7,506 bases of DNA from a bacterium (GTDB lineage: Bacteria > Patescibacteriota > Minisyncoccia > UBA6257 > 2-01-FULL-56-20): contig JAKABL010000031.1 of the NCBI GenBank assembly GCA_021801885.1, positions 1 through 7,506 of the forward strand, read 5' to 3'. The notes below the pieces were generated by a model. The model ran no database searches. It had not been told where the DNA came from and worked only from the letters and a program-made list of their open reading frames with translations. How positions within the stretch are numbered: position 1 is the stretch's first letter; each line of letters begins with the position of its first letter. The translations under genes were made by a program, and so were the position numbers. Of the stretch, positions 5,963 through 7,506 are shown in pieces.

Positions 5963-6008
5963 CCCCAGAAGCGGTCAGTTATCCCCAACTTTCTCCACAG
6001 CTCACCAC
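5963..6008 (-). promoter_or_regulatory. MraZ operator: 10-bp-phased GTGG/TGGGG boxes
   Basis: On the minus strand the hexamers GTGGTG (6003-6008), GTGGAG (5993-5998), TTGGGG (5983-5988), a degenerate CTGACC (5973-5978) and CTGGGG (5963-5968) follow each other at exactly 10-bp steps with 4-nt spacers. MraZ proteins are known to bind short tandem G-rich direct repeats of about this size and spacing upstream of mraZ. The array starts about 10 bp after the -10 box, so binding would block the promoter or early elongation. An 11-bp repeat, TGGGGATAACT, recurs with a 20-bp period within it. Confidence 0.72.
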
Positions 6009-6017
6009 TTCTCCTAC

Positions 6018-6045
6018 ATTGTATACCACCTATATATAACGTCAA
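6018..6045 (-). promoter_or_regulatory. Promoter of the mraZ (dcw) operon
   Basis: On the minus strand TTGACG (6040-6045, 5/6) is followed after 16 bp by TACAAT (6018-6023, 5/6). Transcription would start near 6011, leaving a leader of about 105 nt that contains the operator array and a hairpin. A perfect inverted repeat TAACGT-N6-ACGTTA (6037-6054) straddles the -35. Confidence 0.7.
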
Positions 6046-6054
6046 ACCACGTTA
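6037..6054. repeat. Inverted repeat straddling the mraZ -35
   Basis: taacgt (6037-6042) and acgtta (6049-6054) are perfect reverse complements with a 6-nt spacer, covering the -35 hexamer. The size and position suit a dimeric repressor site, but a 6-bp arm can arise by chance. Confidence 0.4.
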
Positions 6055-6102
6055 CTTTTTCGCGCATTTGCCGTGAAATCCCTTTATTTTATTGGGGTTT
6101 TG

Positions 6103-6127
6103 AAAATAAAAACCGCCTGGAGACGGT
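6103..6127 (-). terminator. Minus-strand intrinsic terminator upstream of the mraZ promoter
   Basis: Read on the minus strand, ACCGTC-TCCA-GGCGGT (6127-6112) forms a 6-bp stem with one G-U pair and a tetraloop, followed by TTTTATTTT (6111-6103). It would stop transcripts coming antisense across the deacetylase gene (for example read-through from the ASCH gene, which has no terminator of its own) before they enter the mraZ promoter, insulating the operon. Confidence 0.6.
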
Positions 6128-6231
6128 GAGATATGCACAGGGGCGGCGCACGGTTAATTCCCCACTTTGGAGGAAACTTGCCTTGTGAAGGAAAAATATG
6201 GCATGGTATGGTTAGTTCCAAGGAGCACCCC

Positions 6232-6918
6232 ATGCGTTATCTCATTAAATTTCGCCACGGAAGAAGGGATCAGCCCAAGATTGCACTTACCTTCGATGAT
6301 GGGCCTTCCATGTGGACGGAGTCGATCCTCGATATTCTCAAAGAGCGTTCCATCCCCGCGACTTTTTTCCTCATTCCCGAGAATGTGGAAAAATTGCCGG
6401 ATGTCGCGCGGCGGATCCTCGCGGAAGGCCACGAGATCGGCGGGCATGCACACCAGCCCGACGGATTCTCGTATGCGAAGGCACTTCGCACGAAGGCCTC
6501 GGCGGCGGCCATCCGGCAGTCGCTTGAGGTCGCGAAAGAAGTCCTGGGCCTCGATCTGCGCTTCTTTCGGCCCTCACCGGAACTCGCGTTCAATCGCGGC
6601 ACGGAAAAGATATTGTTGGACCTCCACCTGATCCCCGTGCTCGCCTCGGCATATTCGCGGGTGAAGAAATCGCCCGATATGCAGGCGCACGATATCGTGA
6701 AGGGCCTTCGCGGCGGCGACATCGTGCTTCTCCACGACGGGCACGACCTCTTCATCGATTCATCGAGACCGAAGGATACGATCCGCATCTTGCCATCGGT
6801 CATCGATGCGGCAAAACAGAAAGGTCTGCAGTTCGTGAAGGTGAGCGAATTGCTCGACGTTCCCGCCTACATGAGCTCCTTCGAGGCAAGAATGGTCGAC
6901 GCGATCCCTTTCGCGTAG
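6232..6918 (+). CDS. Polysaccharide-deacetylase-like (NodB-fold) protein, no signal peptide
   Basis: A 228-residue protein of the carbohydrate esterase 4 / NodB fold, whose members remove N- or O-acetyl groups from peptidoglycan, chitin or other glycans. Motif 1 is ALTFDDGP (residues about 19-26), with the expected catalytic-base and metal-ligand Asp. Motif 2 reads GHEIGGHAHQPDG: the first His is kept, but the usual second His four residues on is Pro. Motif 3 is RFFRPSPE instead of the common RFFRPPYG, and motif 5 is DIVLLHDGHD. No signal peptide or membrane helix precedes the domain, unlike most secreted members. The start is ATG 6232 because AAGGAG (6220-6225) lies 6 nt upstream; in-frame ATG 6208 and TTG 6178 (GGAGG at 6169-6173, 4 nt spacing) are alternatives. 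Single-gene unit divergent from mraZ. Activity and substrate are uncertain. Confidence 0.85.
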   Translation: MRYLIKFRHGRRDQPKIALTFDDGPSMWTESILDILKERSIPATFFLIPENVEKLPDVARRILAEGHEIGGHAHQPDGFSYAKALRTKASAAAIRQSLEVAKEVLGLDLRFFRPSPELAFNRGTEKILLDLHLIPVLASAYSRVKKSPDMQAHDIVKGLRGGDIVLLHDGHDLFIDSSRPKDTIRILPSVIDAAKQKGLQFVKVSELLDVPAYMSSFEARMVDAIPFA

Positions 6919-6925
6919 CATCACA

Positions 6926-6950
6926 GCGCCGTACCTCGGCGCCTTTTTTT
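6926..6950 (+). terminator. Strong intrinsic terminator of the deacetylase-like gene
   Basis: A perfect stem gcgccg (6926-6931) / cggcgc (6937-6942) with a 5-nt loop is followed by seven T (6944-6950). It begins 7 nt after the stop codon. The end of the T-run overlaps the stop codon of the convergent ASCH gene. It lacks a T-run on the opposite strand and so acts only on plus-strand transcripts. Confidence 0.88.
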
Positions 6951-7401
6951 ATCTCTTTCCGCCGGTCGCGATCTTGATCCGTGCGATGTGTTCCAACGAG
7001 ATCCACGCCGTCATGGCCCCGAAGCCTTTTCTATCGATGTCGAACGGCCGGCGGATCCTTCGCACATCCTTTAAAAATATTAAAAGCGCATACCGCTTAT
7101 CTTCGAACTTTCGATAATAGACATTGAGATCTCTGGCGGCGATGCCATCTGCCTTTCCGTATTTGTGGAGCGCAGCCTTCACCCTCATCGGCGAAAGCTT
7201 TTCCAGTCGCACCACGCGCGCAACGTTCGCCCGCACCGTCACCGGTTCGCCGGAATTTTTGAAATAGACTGTATCCCCCACCGCGATTGTATTCCATGGC
7301 ACGGATCGGTTTTTGTACCATCGCGACTCAATCGTCTTCTCGCCCGCAAGGATCTTCGGGAGAAGTCCCCAGGACTTCTTCATGATGGCGACGTGGTGCA
7401 T
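6949..7401 (-). CDS. ASCH-domain (PUA-like fold) protein
   Basis: A 150-residue protein that is almost entirely one ASCH domain, a PUA-related beta-barrel found in RNA-binding proteins and in a few nucleoside amidohydrolases. The ligand-cleft signature GEKTIESRW (20-28) matches the family GxKxxExR motif, followed by GDTVYFKNSGEP (42-53) and a basic C-terminal half ending in AWISLEHI (132-139). It acts presumably in the cytoplasm on RNA or a modified nucleoside; no substrate can be assigned. ATG 7401 is chosen because the preceding residues (HHVAIM) look like part of the domain; ATG 7383 would shorten it by six residues. Neither has a Shine-Dalgarno. ATG 7401 lies 7 nt after the 3' end of tRNA-Val on the same strand, so both probably share a transcript. 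The stop overlaps the T-run of the convergent terminator. Confidence 0.87.
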   Translation of the reverse strand: MHHVAIMKKSWGLLPKILAGEKTIESRWYKNRSVPWNTIAVGDTVYFKNSGEPVTVRANVARVVRLEKLSPMRVKAALHKYGKADGIAARDLNVYYRKFEDKRYALLIFLKDVRRIRRPFDIDRKGFGAMTAWISLEHIARIKIATGGKR

Positions 7402-7408
7402 AACGTTG

Positions 7409-7480
7409 TGGGCGTTGCAGGGATCGGACCTGCGACCTTTCCGATGTGAACGGAACGCTCTACCACTGAGCTAAACGCCC
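7409..7480 (-). tRNA. tRNA-Val (anticodon CAC), CCA not encoded
   Basis: A full cloverleaf reads on the minus strand: acceptor GGGCGTT/AACGCCC (7 bp), D-arm GCTC-AGTGGTA-GAGC, anticodon stem TTCCG/CGGAA with loop TTCACAT (anticodon CAC, codon GTG), 5-nt variable region, and T-arm GCAGG/CCTGC with loop TCCGATC. The discriminator is A and is followed by CAA, so CCA must be added by the nucleotidyltransferase, unlike tRNA-Glu in the same window. The T-loop has C at position 55, where nearly all tRNAs have U (pseudouridine). The promoter lies beyond the right edge. Confidence 0.93.
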
Positions 7481-7506
7481 GAAGTGAGGAGGAAATGAAC
7501 AAATCT

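Larger units (their letters stand above)
5907..6231. other. Divergent intergenic region mraZ / deacetylase
   Basis: This 325-bp gap holds, left to right, the mraZ leader with hairpin and operator array, the mraZ promoter with the -35 inverted repeat, an A/T-rich stretch, a minus-strand terminator, and the leader of the plus-strand gene. No convincing plus-strand promoter was found. TTGTGA (6183-6188) and TATGGT (6207-6212, preceded by TGG) have 18-bp spacing but would leave only a very short leader. Confidence 0.6.

Noticed and set aside
5959..5999. Three DnaA-box-like nonamers on the plus strand (TTATCCCCA twice, TTCTCCACA once), suggesting an origin
   Set aside because: They differ from the TTATNCACA consensus and coincide with the 10-bp-phased repeats in the mraZ leader, where a MraZ operator is the expected signal. 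No dnaA/dnaN gene or AT-rich unwinding region is present.
6133..6231. N-terminal extension of the deacetylase-like protein to an upstream ATG at 6133
   Set aside because: The extra residues do not resemble the family, and ATG 6232 has an AAGGAG site at ideal spacing. TTG 6178 with GGAGG remains a weaker alternative.
7486..7506. Possible start of a plus-strand gene at 7495 preceded by GAGGAGG
   Set aside because: Only four codons are visible and the GGAGG core is just 2 nt from the ATG, so it cannot be supported from this window.

Overview
The window looks like a chromosomal segment of a candidate-phyla-radiation bacterium (Patescibacteria, probably a Parcubacteria-like lineage). This is inferred from the reduced division/cell-wall (dcw) cluster, the short MurF that starts directly at its ATPase domain, and the compact overlapping genes. 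The standard genetic code fits every gene. The taxonomic call comes from gene style only, not from a database match.

Left part (1-1193). A minus-strand gene with a clear Shine-Dalgarno, a promoter and a P-loop start runs off the left edge. Next comes a complete 930-bp IS481-like insertion sequence (135-1064) with perfect 20-bp terminal inverted repeats and an intact DDE transposase. After it lies about 130 bp of non-coding, strongly palindromic DNA that includes a partial copy of the 3' end of the neighbouring tRNA-Glu gene.

Centre (1194-6060), all on the minus strand. Transcription order is mraZ, rsmH, ftsL-like, ftsI/PBP, murF, tRNA-Glu(CTC). The first four genes overlap or lie within a few bases of each other, so they form one operon with murF. 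A sigma70-type promoter lies upstream of mraZ. Just downstream of its -10 is a 10-bp-phased array of GTGG/TGGGG hexamers that reads as a MraZ autoregulatory operator. MraZ would therefore control synthesis of the 16S rRNA methyltransferase RsmH, the septal FtsL-like/PBP pair and the MurF ligase.

Right part (6061-7506). A minus-strand terminator separates the mraZ promoter from a divergent plus-strand polysaccharide-deacetylase-like gene, which ends in a strong intrinsic terminator. Convergent to it is a minus-strand ASCH-domain gene that begins 7 nt after the 3' end of tRNA-Val(CAC).

No defence system, CRISPR array or clearly new multi-gene system is visible. The points of interest are small: the MraZ operator, the domain-trimmed MurF, a NodB-fold protein with an altered metal site, an IS hairpin over the transposase start, and the tRNA-Glu-derived repeat.
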